In this document: in pieces, positions 23,145 through 33,717 of the stretch
Numbering within the stretch: the stretch's first letter is position 1
How the letters are laid out: every line of letters starts with the position of its first letter
Source: Linanthus parryae
Lineage: Eukaryota; Streptophyta; Magnoliopsida; Ericales; Polemoniaceae
Direction: 5' to 3'
Assembly: GCA_023055425.1 (NCBI GenBank)
Contig: JALGPY010000003.1
Span: forward strand, 76,359,491 to 76,423,490
Length of the DNA stretch: 64,000 bases
Translations under genes and position numbers: made by a program
Notes under the pieces: model-generated
Database searches by the model: none
What the model saw: only the letters and a program-made list of their open reading frames with translations
What the model was told of the DNA's origin: nothing

Positions 23145-25673
23145 TGTAACACCCCCAAAACAACCAAGCTGGAAGCCCGGGGATGTCACTCCGCACCCGA
23201 GATTAAACCCGAATACAAGGAGATTTTATAACAGAATATCCAACCCAAAATCCATAAAATAATTATTTAAAACTTCAAAACTCGTCTTGCCACAAATATG
23301 GACATTATTACAAATCAACTACTATCTAATGTTCAAATGAAACCAAATGTGAATGTTACTACTTTCATGAGTCGCGTTTTTCCCCTCGGACCAAGCTCCC
23401 ATCTAACCTGTGGTGTAGAAAACAAAACAAGAACACCACAGTTCCAAAAGTCAGCGGAAATACTGAGTAAGTAACACCCAAGCATGTAAACAGATCATGA
23501 AGTAATTTGAAAACCAGTTTGTAGTAGTTTTGCTAAAACAAAGTGAAAGTAAAAGCTTTGACCCTTTCATAAAACAAATGAGATGAGAGATTCCAAGTTC
23601 ATTTATATTTTCCAAATCACATCCATTATCCAAGTAATGGGATTCCAAAACTCATAATATTCCATTTTCCATTAAAAACATTCAATCCAAAACCAATTTG
23701 TTAATTTGTTGATACGGGGAAAACCAACCAACCACTTCGCAAGCATCCAAGACCTTAAGTGTCGACACCCCCTTACAGACTTCTTGCGGCCAGAAGAGTG
23801 AGTACAAGGAGCTATCCGGGGACTTGCAACCGGATTAAATAAAATAAATTGTACGAGAGACCGAAGTCAACACGCGCAATGCCAATAGTAACCATACAAC
23901 AACAATCATCCCCGTACAACTCTTCCACTTTACGTTATCATCAATTATTAGATTGCAGTGATATTTTCAGAGAACATTTCAATTTGAAACAAGTATCCAA
24001 GCATCACATATTTTGCATAAAATCATTTTGAGACAAGTAGGAATGAAAAACATTTGACATGAAAAGAGGAATGGGCGCTAGGCCTGGCATTTTACTTACC
24101 TTGAATCTCAAGCCAACGCAATTCAGTTCCTAGTAATACTCAACGTGTCATTCGTCAACGAAATCGTCGCCTACAAATTTAATAGTATCCTAATCAACAC
24201 ATTGCACACGAAGTCCTATAGGTAAATGAAATAAATCCCGCACTAACTCTCCCCAACCTTTACTAAGGCGAACAACCTCTTTTATAGAAAAAATACATTT
24301 TATAGAGTTAACGTTTATTTTTGTAAAACATAGCTATAGTTACAAAAATATAACTTATAAGATTAGCTAATTATTTCCCTTATTATAGGGTAGAGAAGCA
24401 TATTATTTTTCCCCAAAAACAATAATAATTGTAATAGTAGTTCCTCCCAACCAAACAAGCCTTAGTAGAGAACATAAGTTATAAACTAACTAACTTTTAT
24501 TTAAAAGAAGTAACAAATTTATTTGAAGAAAATAACTTATTCTAATTTGTTATAAGCCTATAAAATAAATTAGAAATATATATTTTATCACCCTCATATT
24601 ATATTTTTATTTTTGAGTAAAGATGAGTACCAAAAAGATCATTCTAAGCTTGTGCATAAAGAATTGTCCCCTATGGGGTTTGAACCCATGACATTCTTCT
24701 CAAACTTCACAAAGCTTTAAGTGTTAGCTTTTAACCACTGGGCCAACAGCCTACTTGTTCTCTCTCTCAACTAACATTTAACTTAATATGATACTAATAA
24801 TAATAAACAAGAAGAATAAAATAAAAAGAGAAAAGAAGAAAAGGAACATACGGGTTTACCCGAACTGAGAAGTGATGGGATGGTGGTGGCGAGGCCGGTG
24901 GCTGGGCGCGGTGACGCCGGCGGCGAGGGGCGAGGACGCCGGCGGCGTTGACGGCGAGGCAGAACGCGGCGGCGGCGACGGCGATGGGCAGCCCATCGCT
25001 GAGAGATAGAGAGAGAGATTGAACGGGAGAGAGTGAGAGAGATCGAATGAGAGATTGAGAGGTTAGAGGGATTGAGATTGTGGGTTTAAAATCTGAGAAT
25101 TGATGGGTTTATATAGGTAGAGAGGTGAAGAATTCAACCTCCATGAGGAAACCCACTTTCAAGTTTTTCAATTCCGAATCGAACTATTTTTCGGGCAAAA
25201 TTACTTTTCTTGATGAACAATATTGGGTCTCTATTTTATTAGGAGTGTATAAGGACGAAAATTAACAAGTTTGATAGAGATTTGGAGTGGTGGTAGTAGA
25301 ATTGGGGTTGGAGATGGAGTTCTTCCTCCATGGGAGAGTTTGAGGAAGAAGATGACTAATTTAAGGGTTAAAGACACTTTCACCCCACTAACTTTAGACT
25401 TAGTACAACTACCACCCCCCTGATTTGTTAAAAGACACAATATAAGTTAGGAAAAACTACATAATAACCCCTAAGTAGTTAATAGTAATAAAACTAACTT
25501 TCTACCAATAAAATTAACTCCCAATACTTATACAAATGTCATATTGACACCAAATATTATTATAAAATATAATAGTAGCTTATTAACACCCAATACATAT
25601 AATAATATTATATTAACACTCAATAATTATAGTAATATCATAAATACTCATATTCACAAAACGGGGTATTTCA
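23145..25673 (-). repeat. 5' LTR of E1
   Basis: This uninterrupted 2529-bp LTR preserves the empty site of the MULE (TTTAACTTA once, at about 24,776-24,784). It carries the TATA box at 25,108-25,115 and the SINE-like unit at about 24,661-24,760. Its right edge is followed by the CTCCA duplication. Confidence 0.93.
24661..24760 (-). repeat. tRNA-derived SINE-like unit, second LTR copy
   Basis: Same unit as at 14,540-14,640, with box A reading TGGCCCAGTGG here and box B GGTTCAAACCC. Confidence 0.5.
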
Positions 25674-25678
25674 CTCCA

Positions 25679-26207
25679 TACAACCAAGAAATTACCACCA
25701 GATTTTTACCTACTACAACATGTCCATCAATCCACCATAAACTTCACCCATAAACACCATCCATTACACCAAAAAACCAGCCTAGCCTAGCAACATCCAA
25801 CACCACCGAACCTACTAACTTCACTTCCTTATTCACTGCCTAGCACCCTACTACAATAAAAACATACACCACCAATCTATCTACAGTACCTCCAATTCAC
25901 CATGACCTCAACTAACCACCTTCATCATAACCACACAAACCTGCAACATTGCAACCAAGTACCACCACCAACAACACAGCCACCAACTAACTTCCATAAC
26001 CCATCACCATTACTACTACATTCACTATCCTACACCAACAAACCACCATTACCAGTCCAGTACCCAACCTGTCCTACACCCTTACACCACCGAACCACTA
26101 TCTAAATCAGACCCAAATACCAAAAACCATTTACAAACCCAGAACCCTGCCTATCCAAATTCCTAAACAACCATAACATCCCCTGCCATAAACGAACCAA
26201 ACCTAGC
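25679..26207 (+). repeat. Gypsy LTR G1, second piece (A+C-rich, G-poor tract)
   Basis: When E1 is removed this joins directly to 13,017, and when SIRE-II is removed it joins to 37,052. The plus strand is made mostly of A, C and T with very little G and many CCA/ACC repeats. The frames read through it (Pro/Thr/His/Asn-rich) are composition effects. The last five bases, CTAGC, are the target duplication of SIRE-II. Confidence 0.6.
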
Positions 26208-27617
26208 TGAAAGTGTGTAATGTAGACTAAATACAAGACCTAAATACTCTAGAAGGGAGGGTTGAATAGAGTATGGAAACTTTTTGCAAAACTCAGAGTT
26301 TAACAGAATAACTTTGTGTGAAACTCAAATCTCAAGGCCTTGAGATTTTAGTAAACTGTCTGAAACTTTCAAAGGCAAAACAGAAAGCTTCAAGGCCTTG
26401 AACTGTAAACAATTCTAAACAGATTTTGAACCCTAGTTTGATTTGAGTTGTATGCAGCAGATAATAATCAAACTGTAAAGTAAAGAACACAAAGCAATTT
26501 ACAGAGTTCAGTCCCAATGGACCTAATCTCTGCCTGAGGGATCTAATCCCACCAGGATTGGGCAAACACTTCTTATTACTCACACAGAAACAGCCCTAGA
26601 TCTTGAAGCCTAAGTGATTTTCCTTACACCTATACAGCTTGTGGTTCCAAACCTATCTAGTTCCAGCTACTAACTGTTGAGCTAACAAGAACCTCTTGTT
26701 GTTCACTTGAAAAACCAACCACTAGGTTAAGTGAGGTTTAAAATAATCTAAAGATACACATATTAAAGTACAAGTGAAGAACACAATATAAAAGATAAGT
26801 TGTTGAAGCCTGGAAGTGTTCTTTTGGAAACTGGATTGATTTGATCTTCTGGAATCTGGATTGAAGCTTGAATATTTTTGTGTTTGAATGAATGATCTCC
26901 CACGAATTTGTCACACCTTTCTGAGTAATCTACAAGCCTCCTCCTCTTCAAAATTCAAACCAGTCTCTTTTATCCACAGCTGCAACTGATTGAGAGATCT
27001 TAGGATCTCAGTTCCTACAAATCCTCTTTCTGTTTTCAACTGAAATTCAAACAGCTCTAAGTGGATATCCGTTGGAGTTTGTTGAGATTGCTCCTGCACG
27101 TTTAACAGCCCTGCAACAGCTTTGAAACACAGCAACAACAAAATCCAAAAAGATAACAGTGCTATGACTGTTTGGTTATCCAGTTTCTGATAAAACTGGT
27201 TAACAGATTAGAACAATAACATGTATAACTTCTAATACATATGAATCATGAAAAACAAGTTTAAGACTCTTAGAAGTGAGTAAATAATCACAACAATAAG
27301 AATCACAACCTGCAAGAAAGAATCAACTTAGTTCTGTAAAAACTGTCAGCAGCACAAGGCACATGTCAAGGCCTTGGAGCTATGAACCTGCTTCACAGAT
27401 ATTCAAAGTTAAACCCAGATAACTTTGATTCTTCCTGTTCTGATCATCTGAAATTGTGTTAGATAAGTAAATACTGTAATCCATAAGTATATGCAGTAAA
27501 TCCCTGATCTGTATAATCAGATATCCAATCTGAAATGCTTTGCTGCTTATGTCTTTGTCTTTCATCACTCAAAAAAATTACCAAATCAAAATATATTCAA
27601 GGGTCTTTGAATCAACA
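26208..27617 (-). repeat. 3' LTR of SIRE-II
   Basis: The 1410-bp LTR starts (minus strand) TGTTGATTCAAAGACCC and ends TTACACACTTTCA. It has palindromes TCTCAAGGCCTTGAGA (26,330-26,345), TTCAAGGCCTTGAA (26,389-26,402) and CAAGGCCTTG (27,367-27,376). Confidence 0.95.
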
Positions 27618-27628
27618 ATCTCCCCTTG
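27618..27628 (-). promoter_or_regulatory. Polypurine tract of SIRE-II
   Basis: The minus strand reads CAAGGGGAGAT directly before the TGTTGATTC start of the 3' LTR. Confidence 0.8.
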
Positions 27629-28036
27629 ATGAAAGAAAAAACCTACAGTCTTGTATAGATTATCATGCCACTCATATTTAAAATTAGATAAACACAAAAT
27701 GCAAATACAATATACAATAATGCCAAACAGATAACCAGCAAACAAATAATCAGCAAAAATTTACATATTACCACAGAAATATAAACACAACTGATTATTA
27801 AACCACAAAACAACTAAGTATTATTATTATTCAAATACTAGCAAACATTATTATTCAAATACTAATTCAAATTCTCCCCCTTTTTGACTTTCATCAAATA
27901 AGGATGAAGAAATGTTGGATCATTACTCAGAGTTTGAAAAACTTAAACAAAATTATTGCAAAAAGTCAAGGCCTTGAGAATAGAAAAGAAAGAAGAGAAA
28001 GAAATAGATGGTCAAGGTTTTGGCAATCTCTGATCT

Positions 28037-30052
28037 TCATTTCTTCTTTGATGTCTGGCCTTTCTCTGAGCCTTCTCCAACTTCTTCTTCACTTGCAGCA
28101 TCTTCAGCAGACTGATTACCTTCTTGATCAGCTTCCACTTCTGCAACAACCTCTTGAATTATCTCATCCACTTTCTTCTTAGCCTGTACTGAATCCACCT
28201 CTGTAGCTGCATCAACACCTGTGTCTTCACCAGCATCTTCTTCATCAGAGGAGAAGCAAATGGATGCTTAGCTCAAGTGGTAGAGCGTCTAAAAGCCCAT
28301 GCATGATGTTCTATGATGTCATGTGTTCAATCTTAATAAACGACAAATATAATAATTTTAAAAAAACCTGAGAAGAATTAGTGGTAATAGATTAGTGAAT
28401 AGTTATAACTTTTGTGTTGTGATAACCATGATATCCGGACCAGCTTGCACGCACTTCGACTTAATCCACGTGATTCAAGAATTATAATCACAATTGATTT
28501 TTTCATACAAATCTTTTGAAGTAAGCACCACTGGAATTGGCTTCTTCTTCTTCTTCAGAAAATCTCCCAGCCTTTCATCTGAATCCACACTGGTGTCATG
28601 ACTAGTAGCAGAAGGTATCTTCTCTAAATTCAAACCCTTGATGACAACATCAAGCTTCCCATCAATAACATTCATCAAGCCCTTGAACTGGTAGAATTCA
28701 GTTGACAGGTCAAATAATCGTTGTCTGAGATCTTCAATCTCAACCTGCTGATCTTCTAACTTCTCAAACAACAAAGAGTAATCCTCATTGGCTTGTCCTT
28801 TCCCAGATGTAGTCCCCTTAGGCTTCACAAACTCCTTCTCTGCAAGTTCCTCCTTTGACAAATCTGAATATAACTTCCAATGCCCTTTTCCAGTCTGAAC
28901 TACCCCAATCCTCTGAAGTGCAGTCTCATCAATCAACCCAAAATCTCCAGTAATCTTTTCCTCTCCTTTCACATGTACATCAAAGTATTCAAAGAAAAGA
29001 GGTAACAGGTTGGCATAAGGAAGAGGATGGTTTCTAGTCCTGGTTGCACAATAAATCATATGCTCCATTACAACTGTTGGCAAGTCTATCTCAAACACTT
29101 GAGATATCAGATACATCAAAATCAGAACCTTATCAGTCACTAACTCCCTTGAGTTCTCCCTAGGAACTACACTCCTCATTAGAATTGTAAACAAGATTTT
29201 GGCTTCACAGTTGAGCACAGAGTGTGTCAACTGCTTTGGACCAGAAGGTACACCTTCAATAAAAAAACGTCTCCTTTGCCTTATCCAGCTCCTTCCTATC
29301 AGGGTAATCTCCAACATTGTATTTCCTATGAATGCCCAAGACTTTGGCAAAATTCCTATGATCTAACCTCAAATCAACTCCAGCCACTTTTGAAGTTAAC
29401 ACCATTTTATCATCACCTTCGGAAACCAAATTCAGATAAAATAACCTAGTTAACCTAGGATAGGCCTTTGAACTAGGATTTAACACCTTCCAAACAGCAG
29501 TTTCTCTTAACTTTATCATGTAGTCTATGTCCAATTTATCCAATAATTCTTCAGAAATCATACTACAGAAAGCTACCTTAGATGAAGCATACCCTTGCAT
29601 CCATACAGTTCTAACTTCAGAACTAACAAACCAGTCTATAGGAAGTACATTCTTACCATGATATCCTTTCTTAGTTGCAGCAGCAACTTGCTTAACCCTA
29701 GTTTTCTTCTCTGAGGGTTTGGTCTTTTCTTGTCCTCCTTCAGATGGTTCTTATGGCTTTCTTGAGTTAATTTCCCCTTTTCCTCTTCACCAGTCTTTTT
29801 ATTTTCTCCCCCTTTCTTCTTCTCTGACCTAGGTTGATAACCACCATGTGTCTCTCGTTGTGGATAAATTCTTGAGCCTTCATCTCCCTTCTCTGTTCTG
29901 GACTTCTTTGCAGGAGGAGTATCCTCATGCAAGCTCTGAGTGTTTTCTGAATCTGAATCAGAAATCACTATCTTCTCCTTCTTATTTGCTCTCTTCTTGG
30001 ATCTGCCAGAGGGCTTTCCCTGTTGCTGAATTCTGGCTGATTTGCGCTCCAT
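28037..30052 (-). pseudogene. Extra ORF after pol of SIRE-II, plant-transposon-protein-like
   Basis: The minus-strand frame starts at ATG 30,052 with a basic Lys/Arg-rich N-terminus containing VISDSDSEN and a PAKKSR nuclear-signal-like motif. After a frame change near 29,640 comes a globular part (SSKVAFCSMISEELLDKLDI, then RNFAKVLGIHRKY). After another change near 29,260 it reads TRNHPLPYANLLPLFFEYFDV. The C-terminus is a predicted coiled segment (QQVEIEDLRQRLF) and an acidic Glu-rich tail ending SKKK at 28,037. The layout recalls the 'putative plant transposon protein' domain (PF20167), from memory. A 231-bp insertion (28,260-28,490) interrupts the tail in frame. No signal peptide or clear membrane segment was seen, so I do not call it an envelope. 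Confidence 0.6.
28260..28490 (+). mobile_element. SINE-like insertion in the extra ORF
   Basis: Removing 28,260-28,490 rejoins the extra ORF in frame with no stop, so this is an insertion. It is flanked by CAA on both sides (28,257-28,259 and 28,491-28,493). Inside are a pol III box A (TAGCTCAAGTGG, 28,269-28,280) and a box B (GTTCAATCT, about 28,325-28,333). The 3' part contains CCGGACCAGCTTGCACGCAC, a sequence style seen in plant SINE tails. A duplication of only 3 bp is unusual for a SINE. Confidence 0.6.
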
Positions 30053-30058
30053 TTTGGG

Positions 30059-30067
30059 GTTTAGGGT
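30059..30067 (-). promoter_or_regulatory. Telo-box in the leader of the extra ORF
   Basis: The minus strand reads AAACCCTAA seven bases before the ATG at 30,052. Upstream is a (CT)n tract (plus strand GA, 30,099-30,130). CT-rich leaders with telo-boxes are common in plant gene promoters. Function here is inferred. Confidence 0.35.
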
Positions 30068-30092
30068 TTTGAGAAGAGAACGTGATTGAGAG

Positions 30093-30098
<6 letters not shown>

Positions 30099-30130
<32 letters not shown>
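30099..30130. repeat. GA/CT microsatellite upstream of extra ORF
   Basis: About 16 GA units on the plus strand; on the coding strand of the extra ORF it is a CT tract 50-80 bases before the ATG. Confidence 0.85.
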
Positions 30131-30135
<5 letters not shown>

Positions 30136-30525
30136 TTAGAGTCGTAGAGAATTGAGATAGAATGAGAAGAAAAAGCCCTGACTTTCAGCTTAAGTAGGTT
30201 GAAAAGGATGAGTCATAAAAAGACTCTTCTATATCAACATGCAAAATAAGATCTTGAAAATTATGTTTGGGATATTTTAGAAAATTATCTGAGTAATTCA
30301 AATATTATACAGTTATCTAAAAAGATAAGATATAATATTTGATGATCCATTTTAAAAAAAAATTACAGATATTATCAAGACCTGGAGAACAATCTCAAGG
30401 CCTTGAGATTTGCTGCAGTATGAGAAACTTCAAAGCTTTGAGCTATACTTTCAAGGCTTCAGAAAGTATAATCACGAGGCTTTGAGTTTTCAGCACATAA
30501 ACACATATAAGTACTAATACTCCCC

Positions 30526-33500
30526 CTAAACCAATTCATCCTTGTTTAACATCCCCAATTCAAGCCTTAGAGATGAAAACCTATCGTCTGGAAAAGGTTT
30601 AGTGAAAATATCGGCAATCTGCATTGAAGTAGAGATAAAATTTAAAACAACATCACCTTGTTCTGCATGATCTCTAAGGAAGTGATGTCTCACATCTATG
30701 TGCTTGGTCCTTGAGTGCCGAACTGGATTCTTAGAGATTGAAATAGCACTTGTGTTGTCACAATGAATAGGCACATTTCTGAAATTGTAGCCAAGATCTC
30801 TAAGTTGCTGAGAAATCTATAAAAGTTTTGAACAGCAACCACCAGCTGCAATATATTCAGCTTCTGCAGTTGAAAATGCTACAGAATTTTTCTTTTTGGA
30901 ATGTCAACTGATCAGTGAGGATCCAAGAAATTGACAGCATCCATAAGTACTTTTCCTGTCTACTTTATATCCTGCAAAATCTGCATCTGAATAGCCACTC
31001 AACATAAAATTAGATCTTCTTGGATACCAAATCCCTAAGTCTCTGGTTCCATTCAAATATCTAAAAATTATTTTGACTGCAGTTAAATGACTTTCCTTAG
31101 GATCTGCTTGAAATCTAGCACACATACAGACACTGAACGTAATATCAGGTCTACTAGCAGTTAAATACAACAGTGATCTAATCATACCTCTGTATTCCTT
31201 TTGATTCACACTCTTACCATTTGAATATTTGTCTAAAGAGAGTGATGAACTCATAGGGGTCTTAAGCACCTTGTACTGTGACATATTGTACTTATTCAAT
31301 AAGTCCTTGGTATACTTTCCTTGATGCACAAAAATTCCTTTCTTCATTTGTAAGATATTAAGTCCAAGAAAGAAATTCTGTTCACCCACTAGGCTCATCA
31401 CAAAACTCCCTGCACATCAGACTAGAAAACTCTTTTGAAAGAGCATCATTAGTAGCACCAAATAAAATATCATCTACATAAATCTGAACTACTAAAAAAT
31501 CACTTTGATGGTGTTTAATGAAAAGAGTTTTGTCAACTAGGCCTCATTTAAAATTGTTTTCAAGTAGAAATTTTGAAAGTCTGTCATACCAAGCCCTTGG
31601 AGCTTGTTTTAAACCATAAAGAGCTTTATCCAGTTTATAAACATGATCAGGAGAGTTTTCATCTTCAAAACCAGGTGGTTGTGCTACAAAAACATCTTCT
31701 TGTAAATAATCATTCAGAAAAGCACATTTAACATCCATTTGATAAAGCTTTATGTGATTGTGAGATGCAAATGCAAGAAGTATTTTAATAGCTTCTAACC
31801 TGGAAACAGGAGCAAAAGTCTCCTCATAATCTATACCTTCTTCCTGATTATATCCTTGAGCCACCAGTCTGGCTTTATTTCTTACCACTTTGCCATTCTC
31901 ATCAAGTTTGTTTCTGAATACCCATCTGGTTCCAATAACTGATTTCTCTTTAGGTTTGGGAACCAGATTCCAAACCTTGTTCCTTCCAAACTCATTCAGC
32001 TCACTCTACATTGCAATGATACATTCTGCATCTTCTAGTGCTTCCTTGGTATTCTTAGGCTCAATCAAAGATACAAATGCACTAAAAGCACACAAGTTCT
32101 TCAACTGTCCTCTTGTCTGAGTTCCAGTTGCTGGATCTGATATAATGTTATCAGCTGGATGGTCTGCAAGGTACTTAAACTTCTTTCTTGGTACCTACGA
32201 GTCCTTGAAACAGTAGAGGGAGCATCATAGAAAGTTTCAGCTTCTGTCTCAAGGCTTTGAGATTTTGGTTCAGCAGGAGGTTCAAGGCCTTGAGATTCTG
32301 CTGATTGATTATACACATTAGTTTTGCCTTTGTCTTTGTCTTCTTTCACAGCATCATCATTTGATTCATGCTTGTTCAAATCTAGATCTGCAAAACTTTC
32401 ACTCAGAGAATCCTTAGTACTTTCATCAAAAATTACATGAATGCTCTCTTCCACAATCCTGGTTTTTCTATTATAAACTCTATAAGCTTTGCTAGTTTGA
32501 GAATATCCAAGAAATACACCTTCATCACTTCTAGCATCAAACTTACCAAGATTGTCTCTACCATTATTATGCACAAAACAGATACAACCAAAGGGTTTGA
32601 AATAAGAAACAGTAGGCTTTCTTCCTTTAAACAGTTCATAGGGGGTCTTTTTCAAAATAGGCCTAATCAAGCATCTATTCAGCACATAATTGGCAGTGTT
32701 AACAGCTTCTGCCCATAAAAAATTTGGCAAATTACTTTCAAGAAGCATGGTTGTGGACATATCCTCAAGTGTCCTATTCTTCCTTTCAACTACTCCATTT
32801 TGCTGTGGAGTTCTAGGTGCAGAAAAGTTGTGTGAAATGCCATGCTTTGCACAAAACAAGTCAAAGTCAAGTTGATCAAACTCCCTACCATGATCACTTT
32901 TAATGGATGAAACAGGTAAATTTTTCAAAGTTTGAAGCCCTTTGCACAGTCTAGAAAATTCAGATAAAGCTTCAGTTTTGTCTCTAATAAACATCACCCA
33001 AGTAAATCTAGAATAATCATCAATTATAACAAGAATATACCTCTTACCTTTTGGGGTCTGAACTCTCATAGGACCACACAAGTCCATATGCAGCACTTCT
33101 AAGGGTCTAGAAGTACTTACAAAGTTCTTTGGCTTGAATGAGCTTCTGATTTGTTTACCTTGTACACATGCCTTGCATACCTCATCATCTGAAAATTTCT
33201 GTGATGGTAAACCTCTTACCAAAGCTTTTGATATAAGTTTATTCAAGGTATGTATACTAATATGCCCAAGCTTTCTGTGCCAAAGCTTTGAATCTTCCTT
33301 CAAGACCTTGAGGCATTTTACCTTGTCACCTGCAACACTGTTAGTATTCATAGAATATAGATTATATGATCTAGGAGCAGTGAGTATGAAATCACCAGAT
33401 TTCTCATCTTGCACCACACATTTCTCCTTGTCAAATATAGCCTTATAACTTTTATCACATAACTGAGAGATACTAAGCAGATTATGCTTAATTCCATCTA

Positions 33501-33700
33501 CCAGATAAACATCAGATATAGAATTAGTAGAACCATTACCAATACTACCTATACCAATGATATTGCATTTTGCTTTGTCACCAAGTGTGATTGTTCCTTC
33601 AGATTTTTCTGTAAGTTCAGTGAAGAGAGACTTCTTTCCACTCATATGTCTGGAACATCCACTGCCTAATATCTATTTCTGATCTTTGAAGGCCTTGTGA
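30526..33700 (-). pseudogene. SIRE-II pol (PR, INT, RT, RNase H), broken
   Basis: Protease begins near 33,690. The expected DSGCSRHMSG reads GSGCSRHMSG, so the catalytic Asp is Gly, and a stop lies just before it. Integrase is intact from 33,645: HHCC zinc finger (LWHRKLGHIS, CKACVQGK), then Asp in VLHMDLCGP, Asp in SIKSDHGREF and Glu in PQQNGVVERKNRTL. After a break near 32,100, RT runs from 31,888 with a stop at 31,544 and YVDD at 31,470-31,481. A shift near 31,400 precedes the second RT part and RNase H (HCDNTSAISISKNP). Pol ends NKDELV at 30,526. The element could not produce a working polyprotein. Confidence 0.88.
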
Positions 33701-33717
33701 CATCCTGCAAAAACAAA

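Larger units (their letters stand above)
13018..25673 (-). mobile_element. E1: large non-autonomous Ty3/gypsy (chromovirus-like) element, LARD-like
   Basis: Two LTRs in direct orientation (13,018-17,340 with a later 1.8 kb insertion, and 23,145-25,673) enclose a 5.8 kb interior. A perfect 5-bp duplication, CTCCA, flanks the element (13,013-13,017 and 25,674-25,678). The LTRs start (minus strand) TGAAATACCCC and end GGGTGTTACA. The initiator-Met primer site is at 23,127-23,142 and a polypurine tract at 17,341-17,357, so the element reads right to left. No gag, protease, RT or integrase can be read. Only a chromodomain-like tail remains at 17,529-17,774. It must have moved with proteins made elsewhere. 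Confidence 0.9.

Noticed and set aside
25902..26105. Pro/His/Thr-rich 67-codon protein
   Set aside because: Composition follows from the A+C-rich, G-poor DNA of LTR G1.
28037..30052. Calling the SIRE-II extra ORF an envelope gene
   Set aside because: No signal peptide, transmembrane segment or fusion-like motif was seen; the protein looks basic and acidic, soluble and possibly nuclear.
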